64,000 nucleotides of DNA from Streptomyces sp. MUM 203J (GCF_022414595.1 NZ_JADWYO010000011.1:1-64000); one strand, 5' to 3'; counted from the first letter of the stretch, positions 1-10,653 are shown. The notes: generated from the letters alone by a model not told the origin. Numbers and translations are program-made.

Positions 1-715
1 GGGCCGGGGCGTGCGGCTGTCCGGCCGGATGCCGCCCGTGGGCCTGCGGTTGTGGCGGTTCGCCGGGCACGGCGCGAGGCTGAACCGGGCGTGGCCGGGC
101 TCGGGGGCAGCGCCGTGTGCCCGCGCCGTTCCGCAGCGCGGCCCTGGTGTCTCGCCGGGCTCGGCGGTGGTGTGTCCGCCGAGGCTGTGGTCGTGCCGGG
201 CAGGGGCCTCCTGCCGTCCGCTGAGGGTCCGCGTCCGGGGCGCTGGGGCTGCCGTCGCCCGCCAGGACACGGCACGCGGCACTCGGGCACGGCGGCACCG
301 GCCGGGACGCGACGGAGTCCGCCGGAGGTGTCGCCGTCCGGGCCGGGCGCGGTGCGTCCGGGCCGTGCGTGGTGCCTTCCGCCGGGCGGGACGCGGTCCG
401 GCTCCGGGCGTGCCGGGTTCGTCGCGGGCGTGCCGAGTCCGGCTCGGGGACGACGGGGCCGGCGCGGAAGGGGCGCCTGACGCTGAGGCGTGCCGTCGGC
501 CGCCGGGGTGGGTGTGCGCCAGGGGGTGACGGGCGTGAGGCGCGCCGCCGGGTGTGTGCCGTCCGGTCGTGTTCCGTCCGTCCGGGTGCGCCGCTGCCCG
601 TAGGGCCTCGCGGCTTCTCCATAACGTCCAACAGAGGGAAACCCGACATCTTCTGACGGGGCATCGGCAACACCTACGGTTTCGGCACCCCCACCGAGAC
701 CGAGGAGAACACCAG
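1..715. other. Region without a supported gene
   Basis: Several overlapping plus-strand open frames run through here, but none has a recognisable domain, a convincing ribosome binding site or a stable amino-acid composition; they are rich in Arg, Gly and Pro, as expected of random GC-rich DNA. The last 100 bases form the leader of the protease gene. It could hold a decayed gene end or non-coding DNA. Confidence 0.5.
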
Positions 716-2122
716 ATGCTCCACAGACACGCCCGAGCCGCGTGTGCCGCCCTCGCCACCGCAGGCGCGCTCATGCTGACCGCGCTCCCCGGCGCGGCCG
801 CCGCGGCCGAGCCCGCCCCGCCGGCCACCCCTTCGGCGGCAGCGAGCCTGGGCGCCGACCGCCCGGCCCCCGAAGTCCTCGCCGCCATGGAGCGGGACCT
901 GGGGCTCACCACCGCCCAGGCCAAGCAGCGCCTCGTCAACGAAGCCGAGGCGGGAGCCCGCGCCGGACATCTCCAGAGCACACTCGGCGCGGACTTCGCG
1001 GGCGCCTGGGTGGGCGGCACGGTCGCCGGCACCCTCACCGTCGCCACCACCGACCCCGCCGACGCCTCCGCCATCCGCGCCGCCGGGGCCGACGCACGCG
1101 TGGTCCGCCACAGCCTCGACCGGCTCGACGCCGCCAAGGAGGCCCTCGACCGGGCCGCCTCCCGTGCCTCGGCACGCAAGGCCGCCGCGCCGGTGACCCG
1201 TGACGTGCCCGTCTGGTACGTCGACGTCCGGACGAACACGGTCGTCGTCGAAGCCGTCAAGCGGTCCGCCGCCGAGCGCCTCCTCGCCGGCGCAGGCGTC
1301 GACCGCTCCCTGATCCGCGTCGAGGCCACGAGCGAGCGGCCCCGCCCGCTGTACGACATCCGGGGCGGCGACGCCTACTACATGGGCGGCGGCGGCCGTT
1401 GCTCCGTCGGCTTCGCCGTCACCCGCGGCACCCAGCAAGGCTTCGCCACCGCCGGTCACTGCGGCCGGGTCGGCACCTCCACCAGCGGCTACAACCAGGT
1501 CGCCCAGGGCACCTTCCAGGCGTCCACCTTCCCGGGCCGCGACACCGCTTGGGTGGCCGCCAACAGCAACTGGCGCTCCACCCCGTACGTGAAGGGGCAG
1601 GCCGGCCAGAACGTCCAGGTCACCGGCTCCACCCAGGCCATGGTCGGCGCCTCCATCTGCCGCTCGGGCTCCACCACCGGGTGGCACTGCGGCACCATCC
1701 AGCAGCACAACACCAGCGTCACCTACCCCGAGGGCACCATCAGCGGCGTCACCCGCACCACCGTGTGCGCCGAGCCCGGCGACTCCGGCGGCTCGTACAT
1801 CTCCGGCAGCCAGGCCCAGGGCGTCACCTCCGGCGGCTCGGGCGACTGCCGTTCCGGCGGCACCACGTTCCACCAGCCCATCAACCCGCTCCTCCAGGCG
1901 TACGGGCTGACACTCACCACGACCACCGACCCCGGCGACCCGGGCGACCCGGGCGACCCGGGCGACCCGGGTGAGCCGGGCGGCACGTGGGCGGCGGGCA
2001 CCGTCTACAGCGCAGGCGACCAGGTCACGTACGGCGGCGCCACCTACCGCTGCATCCAGGGCCACCAGGCCCAGACCGGCTGGGAGCCCCCGAACGTCCC
2101 CGCCCTGTGGCAGCGCCTCTGA
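716..2122 (+). CDS. sprC: Secreted streptogrisin C-like serine protease with chitin-binding tail
   Basis: Extracellular chymotrypsin-fold (S1E, alpha-lytic protease type) protease of 468 residues. The ATG at 716 is chosen because GAGGAGAAC lies just upstream and a clean signal peptide follows (MLHRHARAACAALATAGALM then an Ala-rich cleavage region). A pro-region of about 170 residues precedes the mature enzyme. The catalytic triad is visible as His248 (AGHCG), Asp276 (DTAW) and Ser357 (GDSGG). A PGD-repeat linker (nine-base DNA repeat near 1929-1980) joins a C-terminal carbohydrate-binding module (WAAGTVYSAGDQVTYGG...W...W) of the CBM5/12 type that typically binds chitin. Length and layout match streptogrisin C. 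It is monocistronic and followed by a strong terminator. Confidence 0.93.
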   Translation: MLHRHARAACAALATAGALMLTALPGAAAAAEPAPPATPSAAASLGADRPAPEVLAAMERDLGLTTAQAKQRLVNEAEAGARAGHLQSTLGADFAGAWVGGTVAGTLTVATTDPADASAIRAAGADARVVRHSLDRLDAAKEALDRAASRASARKAAAPVTRDVPVWYVDVRTNTVVVEAVKRSAAERLLAGAGVDRSLIRVEATSERPRPLYDIRGGDAYYMGGGGRCSVGFAVTRGTQQGFATAGHCGRVGTSTSGYNQVAQGTFQASTFPGRDTAWVAANSNWRSTPYVKGQAGQNVQVTGSTQAMVGASICRSGSTTGWHCGTIQQHNTSVTYPEGTISGVTRTTVCAEPGDSGGSYISGSQAQGVTSGGSGDCRSGGTTFHQPINPLLQAYGLTLTTTTDPGDPGDPGDPGDPGEPGGTWAAGTVYSAGDQVTYGGATYRCIQGHQAQTGWEPPNVPALWQRL

Positions 2123-2141
2123 GGGGAGGGCACGCCACACA

Positions 2142-2171
2142 CCGAGGCCCGGCGCACACGCCGGGCCTCGG
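2142..2171 (+). terminator. Terminator hairpin after the protease gene
   Basis: A perfect 13-bp stem (CCGAGGCCCGGCG with its complement) and CACA loop lies 20 bases after the stop codon. No U-tract follows, as is usual in Streptomyces. Confidence 0.75.
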
Positions 2172-2221
2172 ACCCGTTCACCACGTTTGTCCCGCCCCGC
2201 GTGCGGGGAACCGCTCAACCC

Positions 2222-2608
2222 ATGTCCCGCACCGCACACCCCCACCCCGTCCGCGTCCGCCGCGTGTACGACCCTCCGCACCCCGACGACGGGACCAGGG
2301 TCCTGGTCGACCGCCTCTGGCCGCGCGGCCTGGCCAAGGCGGACGCGCACATCGACGAGTGGCCCAAGTCCCTGACGCCCTCGACCGAGCTGCGCCGCTG
2401 GTACCACGGTGCGGAGGATCCCGGCGACGCGGTGTTCGCGGAGTTCCGTGACCGGTACGAGGCGGAACTGGCCGCACCCGCGGCGGGGGAGGCGCTGGAC
2501 CAGCTGCGGACGCTCGCCCGCCGAGGGCCTGTCACCCTGCTCACCTCGTCCCGCAGCCCGGACCGCAGCCACGCGTCGATCCTGCGGGAGCTGCTGGCGG
2601 GCGGCTGA
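2222..2608 (+). CDS. DUF488 family protein
   Basis: A 128-residue cytosolic protein of the DUF488 family. It shows the family hallmarks RVYDPP, VLVDRLWPRGL, DEWPKSLTPSTELRRWYHG and a late TLLTSSRS segment. The biochemical role of the family is not firmly established. ATG 2222 is preferred to the in-frame upstream start because the conserved domain begins directly after it. It stands alone between the protease and a convergent DUF309 gene. Confidence 0.85.
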   Translation: MSRTAHPHPVRVRRVYDPPHPDDGTRVLVDRLWPRGLAKADAHIDEWPKSLTPSTELRRWYHGAEDPGDAVFAEFRDRYEAELAAPAAGEALDQLRTLARRGPVTLLTSSRSPDRSHASILRELLAGG

Positions 2609-2653
2609 CTCCGGCCCGTCCGGCCTTCGGGGCGGAGCGCCGGTCGGCCGCGA

Positions 2654-3208
2654 TCAGGGCCCGGTCAGCCTCGGCGCCTCCGCCGCCGCATCCACCACCG
2701 GTCCCGGCTCCTCTCCCAGTCGTTCCGCCAGCCGCTCCGCCCACCGCACCAGGCCGCCGACCCGGATCCCGTACGGTCCCTGCGCCCCCGTCAGGCCGTA
2801 CGGGCCGACCCGCTCAGCGCCCCGCAGCAGCAGCCGTGCGCCGCCCACCGCGTTGCCCCGGGCCGCGTGGGTGAGGCCCACCGCGAGCTGGGCCAGGCCG
2901 CGCCACAACTGCTCCTCGCCCGCCCGTTCCGTGTCGCGGCAGGCCTTCCAGGCGTCCTCCAGGACCTCGTGGGCATGGAACGGCAGGCCCGCGTCCAGCA
3001 GCCGCTGCGCCTCCCGCAGTGTCTCCCGAGGGGTGCGCACCACGCCCTCCGGCTGGCGCCCCACCCCCTCCGCGCCGTAGGGCAGAGGCCGTCCCAGACC
3101 GTCGCGCGGACGCGCACTGCGGGCCCGGCCCGCCGCGTCCCGGTCTCTCGGCACACCCGCCCCCGGGGGATCCGGATCCTCGCGGCTTCCATGGTTCACA
3201 GTCGCCAT
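2654..3208 (-). CDS. DUF309 domain protein
   Basis: 184 residues. The C-terminal two thirds carries the DUF309 helical-bundle signature: REAQRLLDAGLPFHAHEVLEDAWK and LWRGLAQLAVGLTHAARGN. The FHAHEVLED motif is the conserved core of the family, whose function is unknown. The first roughly 60 residues are charged and low-complexity. ATG 3208 is the start nearest the domain that reads through cleanly. The same frame stays open far upstream antisense to the next gene, but that part is a composition shadow. Confidence 0.75.
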   Translation of the reverse strand: MATVNHGSREDPDPPGAGVPRDRDAAGRARSARPRDGLGRPLPYGAEGVGRQPEGVVRTPRETLREAQRLLDAGLPFHAHEVLEDAWKACRDTERAGEEQLWRGLAQLAVGLTHAARGNAVGGARLLLRGAERVGPYGLTGAQGPYGIRVGGLVRWAERLAERLGEEPGPVVDAAAEAPRLTGP

Positions 3209-3334
3209 TGTCGCCCACGACGACTCGAACAGTACCCCCGGCCAGGCGGCCCGACTACGCTCGCCCTGCACAGGAGATCGCTGATCACATCGCCAACATG
3301 CCACCCCCAGGCCGCACATGGAAGGGAAAGGCCG

Positions 3335-6031
3335 ATGCTGCCGTCCCCGGCGGAAGAACCGCTCCCCGTACCGCTGCTGGAGCGGGAACCGGAACTCGCC
3401 GCGGCGATACGCGCCGTCGACGCGCTCTGCGGCCCCGCTCCGTCCGGCGGGCTGCTCATCTACCGGGGCGAGGCCGGCATCGGCAAGACCGCGCTCCTCG
3501 CCGAGATCGGGCGCCGCGCCTCTGGCCGCTGCACGGTCCTGTCCGGCACGGGCGCCGAGACCATGACGTCCGTCCCCTTCCACGTCGTCCGCCAACTCCT
3601 CCTGCCCGCGCTGCTGGCCGAGCCCGAGGACCGGCTGCGGCGCCTGTTCGGGGACCGCTTCGACCTCACCGCGCCCGCCCTCGCCCTCGCCCCGCCCACC
3701 GCACCGCTCGCGGACCCCCAGGGCGTACGCGACGGACTCGACCGGGTCGTCACCCGCCTCGCGGAACAGCAGCGCGGCAAACCCCTCGTCGTCCTCGTCG
3801 ACGACGCCCACTGGGCGGACACGGAGTCCCTCGGCTGGCTCGCCGCCTTCGCCGGACGGCTTCCCGCGCTGCCGCTGCTCATCGTGCTCGCCCACCGGTC
3901 CGACGCCTGTGCCGACCCCCGCACGGGCAGCCCCCGCCAGGACGCCCGCACCGAACCCGCCGCGACGCTGCTGCGCCGCCTCGGAGACCAGGCACGGCTG
4001 ACCGTCACCCTGGGCGCCCTCACCCGGGACGCCAGCGACGACCTGGCGCGCGCCGCGCTGGGCGGGCGGCCCGAGGACCCGTTCTGCCGGGAGCTGTGGA
4101 CCGTCACCGGAGGCAACCCGTACGAGACGGTCGAACTCCTCGCGACCGTACGGGACCGCAGGCTCGCACCCGTCGCCCGCACCGCGGGACTGCTGCGCGA
4201 GCTCGGAGCCTCCGCGCGCGGCAGCGGCCTGGTGACCCGGCTGGAGCAGCTCGGCGGCGACGCCACCCGGTTCGCCTGGGCCGCCGCCGTGCTCGGCACC
4301 GACATCGCCCCCGACCTGGCCGCCCACCTGGCGGGCCTGGACGGCGACGAGGCCGCCGACTGCGCCCGGCGGCTGTGCGAGGCCCGTGTCCTGACCGGCA
4401 CCGACCGGCTGGAGTTCAGCCACCCGCTGGTCGCCACCGCCGTGTACCAGGCCATTCCGCCCGCCTTCCGCACCGCCCTGCACGGCCGCGCCGCCTGGGC
4501 CGTCACCCAGGCCGGACACGGTGCGGCAGCCGCCTCCCGGCACTTGCTGGAGGTCCACCCGGACGACGACCCCGACGTGGTCGACCAGCTGCGGGCCGCC
4601 GCCCGTGAACACCTCGCCGTGGGCGCCCCCGACGCCGCCCGCCGCTGCCTGGAACGCGCCCTCCAGGAACCCCCGCCGCCGGACGCCTACGCCGACGTGC
4701 TGTACGAACTGGGCTGCGCCGCCCTCCTCACCTGCCCGGACGCCACCGTCCGCCATCTGCGCTCGGCGCTCGACCTGCCCGGTCTCGACGACGCCCTGCG
4801 GACCGACGCCACCTGCCGCCTCGCCCAGGCCCTCGCCCACAGCAACCGCATGCGCGAGGCATCCGAGGCCGTCGCCGCCGAGGCCCGGCGCACTCCTGCG
4901 GGCCCGGCCCGCACCCGCCTCCAGGCCGCCCACTTCATGTACGAGTCGTTCCGCGCCACCGAGGACGACCCCGAAGGCCGCTCCCGGCGCCTCACCGCCC
5001 TGGCAGACCACCTCAAGGGCACCGACAGTGCCGAGCGCGCCCTGCTCTCCCTGCGCGCCTTCGACGCGATGCTGCGCGGGGAGAGCGCCGCGCACGTCGT
5101 CGACCTGTGCGACCGCGCCCTCCTCGACGGCAGGCCCGCACAGGGCGTCGGCTGGACCGACACCGAATGGGGCTTCGAGACCCCCTCCATGGTCGGTATC
5201 GCCTACGCGTTCACCGACCGGCCCGACCGTGCCTGCGACCTCTTCGAGGAGGCCGTACGCGCCTACGAGATCTCCGGCTGGAGCGGCGCCCACCTGGCCT
5301 TCGCCCACACACTGCTCGGTCTCGCGCACCGGCGCGGCGGCGACCTGCCGCTCGCGGAGACCTTCCTGCGCGAGGGGCTGCGCCTGGCCGACCGGGTCGG
5401 CGACGGCCTCGCCGTCCACTGGGACGCGGTGTGCCTGCTCGTCGACACGCTGCTCGCCCGGGGCCGGGTCGCCGAGGCCCGCGAGCTGGCCGACCGCTAC
5501 GCCTTCGGGGCGCCCTGGCCCAGTGCCATGGTCCTGCCCGACGGGCCCACGGTCCTCGGCCGCCTCCTCCTGGCGGAGGGCCGGGTCCGCGAGGCGGTCA
5601 CCGAACTGGAGGCCGCCGGGCGCGCCCTGGAGTCCCGCGGGCGGCACAACGGCATCTGGGCGCCCTGGGCCTGCGACCTGGCCCGCGCCCACCTGGCCGC
5701 CGGCGACCCCGAAAGCGCCGCCCGCGCCGTCGCGTCGGCCCGCACCCACGCGGAACGCTTCGGCACCGACACCGCTCTCGGTGAAGCCCTGCGCTGCGCC
5801 GCCCTGTTGGCCCGCCCCGACGAGGCCGCACGGCTCCTCGGCCGGGCGGTACGCCACCTGGAGGCGTCCCCCTCCACGTACGAACACGCCCTCGCCCGCT
5901 ACGAGCACGGACTGGCCCTCGGCTCGGCCTCCGAACTGGCCGACGCCGCCGACCTGGCCGCGGCCTGCGGCGCCGACGCCCTGGCCGCCGAGGCGCAACA
6001 GGCCCTCGCGCACATCCGCCGCCCCGAGTGA
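3335..6031 (+). CDS. LuxR/LAL-like AAA ATPase without a DNA-binding domain
   Basis: An 898-residue STAND-type ATPase resembling large LuxR (LAL) regulators. The N-terminal NTPase has Walker A GEAGIGKT at residues 45-52 and a Walker B-like VVLVDDAHW around Asp156-Asp157. The rest is a long alpha-helical TPR/MalT-like region rich in Ala-Leu-Ala-Arg repeats. The usual C-terminal LuxR helix-turn-helix is absent: the protein ends at AEAQQALAHIRRPE, about 50 bases before a tRNA gene. ATG 3335 follows a GAAGGGAAAG ribosome binding site. It may signal by protein contact rather than DNA binding, or may be a 3'-truncated regulator; I cannot tell which. Confidence 0.8.
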   Translation: MLPSPAEEPLPVPLLEREPELAAAIRAVDALCGPAPSGGLLIYRGEAGIGKTALLAEIGRRASGRCTVLSGTGAETMTSVPFHVVRQLLLPALLAEPEDRLRRLFGDRFDLTAPALALAPPTAPLADPQGVRDGLDRVVTRLAEQQRGKPLVVLVDDAHWADTESLGWLAAFAGRLPALPLLIVLAHRSDACADPRTGSPRQDARTEPAATLLRRLGDQARLTVTLGALTRDASDDLARAALGGRPEDPFCRELWTVTGGNPYETVELLATVRDRRLAPVARTAGLLRELGASARGSGLVTRLEQLGGDATRFAWAAAVLGTDIAPDLAAHLAGLDGDEAADCARRLCEARVLTGTDRLEFSHPLVATAVYQAIPPAFRTALHGRAAWAVTQAGHGAAAASRHLLEVHPDDDPDVVDQLRAAAREHLAVGAPDAARRCLERALQEPPPPDAYADVLYELGCAALLTCPDATVRHLRSALDLPGLDDALRTDATCRLAQALAHSNRMREASEAVAAEARRTPAGPARTRLQAAHFMYESFRATEDDPEGRSRRLTALADHLKGTDSAERALLSLRAFDAMLRGESAAHVVDLCDRALLDGRPAQGVGWTDTEWGFETPSMVGIAYAFTDRPDRACDLFEEAVRAYEISGWSGAHLAFAHTLLGLAHRRGGDLPLAETFLREGLRLADRVGDGLAVHWDAVCLLVDTLLARGRVAEARELADRYAFGAPWPSAMVLPDGPTVLGRLLLAEGRVREAVTELEAAGRALESRGRHNGIWAPWACDLARAHLAAGDPESAARAVASARTHAERFGTDTALGEALRCAALLARPDEAARLLGRAVRHLEASPSTYEHALARYEHGLALGSASELADAADLAAACGADALAAEAQQALAHIRRPE

Positions 6032-6083
6032 GGTAGTGTTCTCTCGTCGCGCTCACCGGGTACATCACTCAGGGCGAGCGCGC

Positions 6084-6157
<74 letters not shown>

Positions 6158-6173
6158 CTTTGCGAAGTCGCAA

Positions 6174-6216
6174 ATCAGGGGCTGTTTCAGAGCAACAATC
6201 TGAAGCAGCCCCTGAT
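6174..6216 (+). terminator. Terminator after tRNA-Pro
   Basis: A 17-bp stem with one G-T wobble (ATCAGGGGCTGTTTCAG against CTGAAGCAGCCCCTGAT) and a 9-base loop, directly after the tRNA. Confidence 0.85.
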
Positions 6217-6366
6217 CGTTTCCGGGGCCCGTCGGGGCCGACTGTCTCGACCGTCGGTGGGCGACAGTGACGGGGCTGTGGAGGGAACGGCTGTGCGGAG
6301 CGAGGACGCTCACCACCGGCCGCCTTCTGGTGACCGCGAGGCACGTATCCCGCGGTGTGAGGCGAC

Positions 6367-6394
6367 GGCGGCCGGCGGAAGGCCGCCGACCGCC
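6367..6394 (-). terminator. Possible terminator of the sulfide regulon
   Basis: Inverted GGCGG-n2-GGCGG / CCGCC-n2-CCGCC with an AAGG loop, just downstream of the repressor gene on the minus strand. The interrupted stem makes this tentative. Confidence 0.35.
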
Positions 6395-6403
6395 GCCACG
6401 GGG

Positions 6404-8201
<1,798 letters not shown>

Positions 8202-8378
8202 GGGAACTCCGTCGTGGTGAGGTGACCCGCGCGGAAGTACGGGTCGGCGTATGCGAAAGGTCTGGGGGAGGGGGCCGGCGCCCGCGCGAGGAGAGCCCGT
8301 CAGGGCAGAGGCCTCCCCGCAGGGGCGTCGGCGGTCGGTCGCGGCCGGGAAGAGCCGGCCGGTCTGGGCGGCGGCCGG

Positions 8379-9767
8379 TCAGGCGGCCGTGGGCGTGTGC
8401 GGCAGCGCCCAGGCGGCGTAGCCACCGAGGATGTCCGAGACGTCGGTGAAGCCGTGGTGACGCAGGAGGCTCGCGGCGATCGAGGAACGGTGACCGCTCG
8501 CGCAGTGCAGGACCAGGGGCCGGTCGCGCGGAATCTCGTCCAGGCGGCGGGGCAGCTCGCCGAGTGCGATGTGCAGGGCTCCGTCGATGAAGCCGAGTTC
8601 GCCGCGCTCGCCGCAGTTGCGCACGTCGATGACGACCGGCGCGCTGTCGCCCGTCAGTGCGGCACGTACCTGGGCGGCGGTGAGGCGGCCGGCCGGAGTG
8701 ACCTCCTCGGGCAGGGCGGCCAGGGCGTCGTCCGGGGAGCGCAGGTGTCCGGCCACGCGGTCGAAGCCGATCCGGGCGAGGCGGGTGACGATCTCCTCCT
8801 CGCGGTTCTCCGGGGCGATCACCAGCAGGTCGGTGTCGGCAGGCAGGACGGTTCCGGCCTGCTCGGCGAACCGGCCGTCGGCCGGAACGTTGACCGAGCC
8901 GCGCAGGTGTCCGGCTGCGAACTCCTGCGGGTCGCGGGCGTCGACGACGACGGCGCCGGAGGCGCGGAGGCCGACGAAGTCCCCGACGCTCAGCGGCCGG
9001 GGGGCGGCGGCGGGGTCGTACAGCGGACGCTCCCTGCGGTTGAGGATCGCGTCGTAGACGAAGTAGCCGGGGGCGGCGGCCTGGCCGGCGGTCACCAGGG
9101 CCACGAAGTCGGCCTGCGGCATGGGTGCGCAGGCGTAGTTGGTGGCGCGCTGCTCACCGATGGTGGACTGCTTCTCGGCCGACAGGTTCCTGCCGCAGGC
9201 GGAGCCGGCGCCGTGGGCGGGGAAGACCCGGACCTCGTCCGGCAGGCCCATCAGCTTGTTCTGCACACTGTCGTGGAGCATGGCGCCCAGCTCCTCCGCG
9301 GTCACGCCGACGGAGGCGAGCAGGTCCGGGCGGCCCACATCCCCGATGAACAGGGCGTCGCCGGTGAGCACGCCGTACGGGACGGTGTCCTCGCCGTGTT
9401 CGTAGACCAGCACGCTGATCGACTCCGGGGTGTGACCGGGCGTCTCCATGATCGTCAGAGCGACGCCGCCGAGGCTGATGGTCTCCCCTTCGGAGAGCTT
9501 GCGGATGGGGTACTCGGTCTCGGCGCGGCTGCCGTAGCCGATCCACGCGCCGGTCTCGGCCGCCATTTCCAGGTGGCCGGCGACGAAGTCCGCGTGGAAG
9601 TGGGTGTTGATGACGCCCACCACGGTGAAGCCGTGGGCCTCGGCGTCCGCCAGGTACTCGGACACGTCCCGGCGGGGGTCGACCACCACGGCCCGCCCCG
9701 TGGTCTCGTCGGCGATCATGTACGACGCCTGAGAGAGGCAGTCGAGGTAGTACTGGGCGAAGAACAC
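8379..9767 (-). CDS. MBL-fold persulfide dioxygenase-like protein fused to two rhodanese domains
   Basis: A 462-residue fusion of the CstB type. Residues 1-250 are a metallo-beta-lactamase fold with THFHADF (His58, His60, Asp62), GHTPES, GDALFIGDVGRPD and FPAHGAGSACG; a Phe stands where classical ETHE1 enzymes have the last His of HxHxDH. Two rhodanese repeats follow. The first lacks a catalytic Cys (VIAPENREEE in the loop) and the second keeps it (LVLHCASGHRSS). It would oxidise protein- or glutathione-bound persulfide to sulfite/thiosulfate. The GTG at 9767 is chosen for the ACGGAGGTT ribosome binding site five bases away. An operator palindrome lies 27 bases upstream. Confidence 0.9.
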   Translation of the reverse strand: MFFAQYYLDCLSQASYMIADETTGRAVVVDPRRDVSEYLADAEAHGFTVVGVINTHFHADFVAGHLEMAAETGAWIGYGSRAETEYPIRKLSEGETISLGGVALTIMETPGHTPESISVLVYEHGEDTVPYGVLTGDALFIGDVGRPDLLASVGVTAEELGAMLHDSVQNKLMGLPDEVRVFPAHGAGSACGRNLSAEKQSTIGEQRATNYACAPMPQADFVALVTAGQAAAPGYFVYDAILNRRERPLYDPAAAPRPLSVGDFVGLRASGAVVVDARDPQEFAAGHLRGSVNVPADGRFAEQAGTVLPADTDLLVIAPENREEEIVTRLARIGFDRVAGHLRSPDDALAALPEEVTPAGRLTAAQVRAALTGDSAPVVIDVRNCGERGELGFIDGALHIALGELPRRLDEIPRDRPLVLHCASGHRSSIAASLLRHHGFTDVSDILGGYAAWALPHTPTAA

Positions 9768-9793
9768 GGGAACCTCCGTAGGAGATGAGTCGC

Positions 9794-9809
9794 ATACCCT
9801 GGGGGGTAT
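9794..9809. promoter_or_regulatory. CstR-type operator 2
   Basis: Near-palindrome ATACCCTGGGGGGTAT directly upstream of the MBL-rhodanese gene. Confidence 0.75.
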
Positions 9810-9827
9810 GTGAGAGGTCAAAATGTG

Positions 9828-9850
9828 GCCCGCCCCCCGAAGGGGCGGGC
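9828..9850 (-). terminator. Terminator of the 58-residue ORF transcript
   Basis: Stem GCCCGCCCC/GGGGCGGGC with a five-base loop; read on the minus strand it is followed by CACATTTTGA. It lies 11 bases after the small ORF and before the operator of the next gene, so the small ORF appears to have its own transcript. Confidence 0.7.
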
Positions 9851-9861
9851 GTGCGAGAGGG

Positions 9862-10038
9862 TCAGGCCGACCCCGGGTGGGGGCCCGTCGCGAACGGGTG
9901 GCCGCTGCCGGTCCGGCCCCGGGTTCCGCCGGTGGCGGAGCGGGTGGTCGTGGCCGGCCGGGCCGCAGCCCTTCGGCTGTGGCTGCCGCTCGCGCTCCAG
10001 GTGGCGGCAAAGGTCTCCAGGTCCGCTTCGCGAGCCAT
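9862..10038 (-). CDS. Putative 58-residue protein in the persulfide regulon
   Basis: The frame begins ATG with MAREADLETFAATWSASGSH and continues basic and Thr/Arg/Gly rich to HPFATGPHPGSA. AGGAGAGG lies at ribosome-binding distance, an operator palindrome (10057-10072) sits 18 bases upstream, and a terminator hairpin follows the stop. It has no domain I recognise and no Cys. It could be a genuine small protein, a leader peptide, or the message part of a regulated small RNA. Confidence 0.5.
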   Translation of the reverse strand: MAREADLETFAATWSASGSHSRRAAARPATTTRSATGGTRGRTGSGHPFATGPHPGSA

Positions 10039-10056
10039 GGCGAGGTTCCTCTCCTG

Positions 10057-10072
10057 ATACCCCCCTGGGTAT
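10057..10072. promoter_or_regulatory. CstR-type operator 3
   Basis: ATACCCCCCTGGGTAT, 18 bases upstream of the small minus-strand ORF; same consensus as the other four. Confidence 0.75.
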
Positions 10073-10112
10073 TACGCTCTTGACCGTAGGGGCGATCGCC
10101 GGGCCCTGTCAA

Positions 10113-10128
10113 ATACCCCCCTGGGTAT
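10113..10128. promoter_or_regulatory. CstR-type operator 4
   Basis: ATACCCCCCTGGGTAT, identical to operator 3 and 40 bases from it, in the divergent region between the small ORF and the thioredoxin gene. Confidence 0.75.
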
Positions 10129-10200
10129 ATGGCGGCCGGTGGGGCCCGGGCGTGGAACGAAGTGGAACAAAGTCGTCCGGATGTCGGTTGAACCCGGAAT

Positions 10201-10216
10201 ATACCCCCATGGGTAT
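10201..10216. promoter_or_regulatory. CstR-type operator 5
   Basis: ATACCCCCATGGGTAT about 20 bases before the thioredoxin start, overlapping the likely promoter/leader of that gene. Confidence 0.75.
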
Positions 10217-10236
10217 ATGAGAGGAGAGGAGAAACC

Positions 10237-10605
10237 ATGCCGACCGTCGAGCTGACCAAGGAGAACTTCGAGGACACCGTCAAGGGCTCGGAGATCGTGC
10301 TGATCGATTTCTGGGCGGGGTGGTGCGGACCGTGCCGCGTGTTCGGCCCGGTCTACGAGGGGGCCTCCGCACGCCACCCGGACATCGTCTTCGGCAAGGT
10401 CGACACCGAGGCGCAGCCGGAACTCGCGGGCGCCTTCCGGATCTCCTCCATACCCACCCTGATGGCCGTCCGCGACCGGACCGTGCTCTACGCGCAGCCC
10501 GGCGCACTGCCTCCGCAGGCTCTTGAGGAACTGATCTCCACGCTCCGGTCCGTCGACATGGACGCCCTGCGCGGAGAGGCCTCCCGCGCGGCTGAGCGGA
10601 CCTGA
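10237..10605 (+). CDS. Thioredoxin
   Basis: A 122-residue thioredoxin with active site WCGPC (Cys30, Cys33) and the cis-proline segment SIPT. It has a roughly 15-residue C-terminal extension beyond the core. The ribosome binding site GAGGAGAGG precedes ATG 10237. Operator 5 in its leader places it in the persulfide regulon, where it probably reduces the persulfides and thiosulfonates made by the rhodaneses. Confidence 0.93.
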   Translation: MPTVELTKENFEDTVKGSEIVLIDFWAGWCGPCRVFGPVYEGASARHPDIVFGKVDTEAQPELAGAFRISSIPTLMAVRDRTVLYAQPGALPPQALEELISTLRSVDMDALRGEASRAAERT

Positions 10606-10633
10606 ACCGCCCGGAAGCGTCACCGGGGCCTCA

Positions 10634-10653
10634 CGTACACCGCGCGGTGTACG
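10634..10653. repeat. Perfect 20-bp palindrome
   Basis: CGTACACCGCGCGGTGTACG has no loop, so it is more like a protein-binding operator than a terminator. It lies between the thioredoxin and DUF302 genes. Confidence 0.5.

Noticed and set aside
11..656. Three overlapping plus-strand frames at the window start
   Set aside because: No ribosome binding site, no domain, random GC-rich composition.
1929..1980. Nine-base repeats in the protease linker as a regulatory or CRISPR-like array
   Set aside because: They are coding repeats for a Pro-Gly-Asp linker; no spacers. No CRISPR array was seen anywhere in the window.
674..2572. Long minus-strand open frame of about 630 codons opposite the protease and DUF488 genes
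   Set aside because: It is antisense to two well-supported genes, and its sequence is Gly/Ala/Arg/Val repeats without motifs: a shadow of high third-position GC.
3209..6013. Upstream extension of the DUF309 frame to 1119 codons
   Set aside because: Everything before the DUF309 part is antisense to the ATPase gene and low-complexity.
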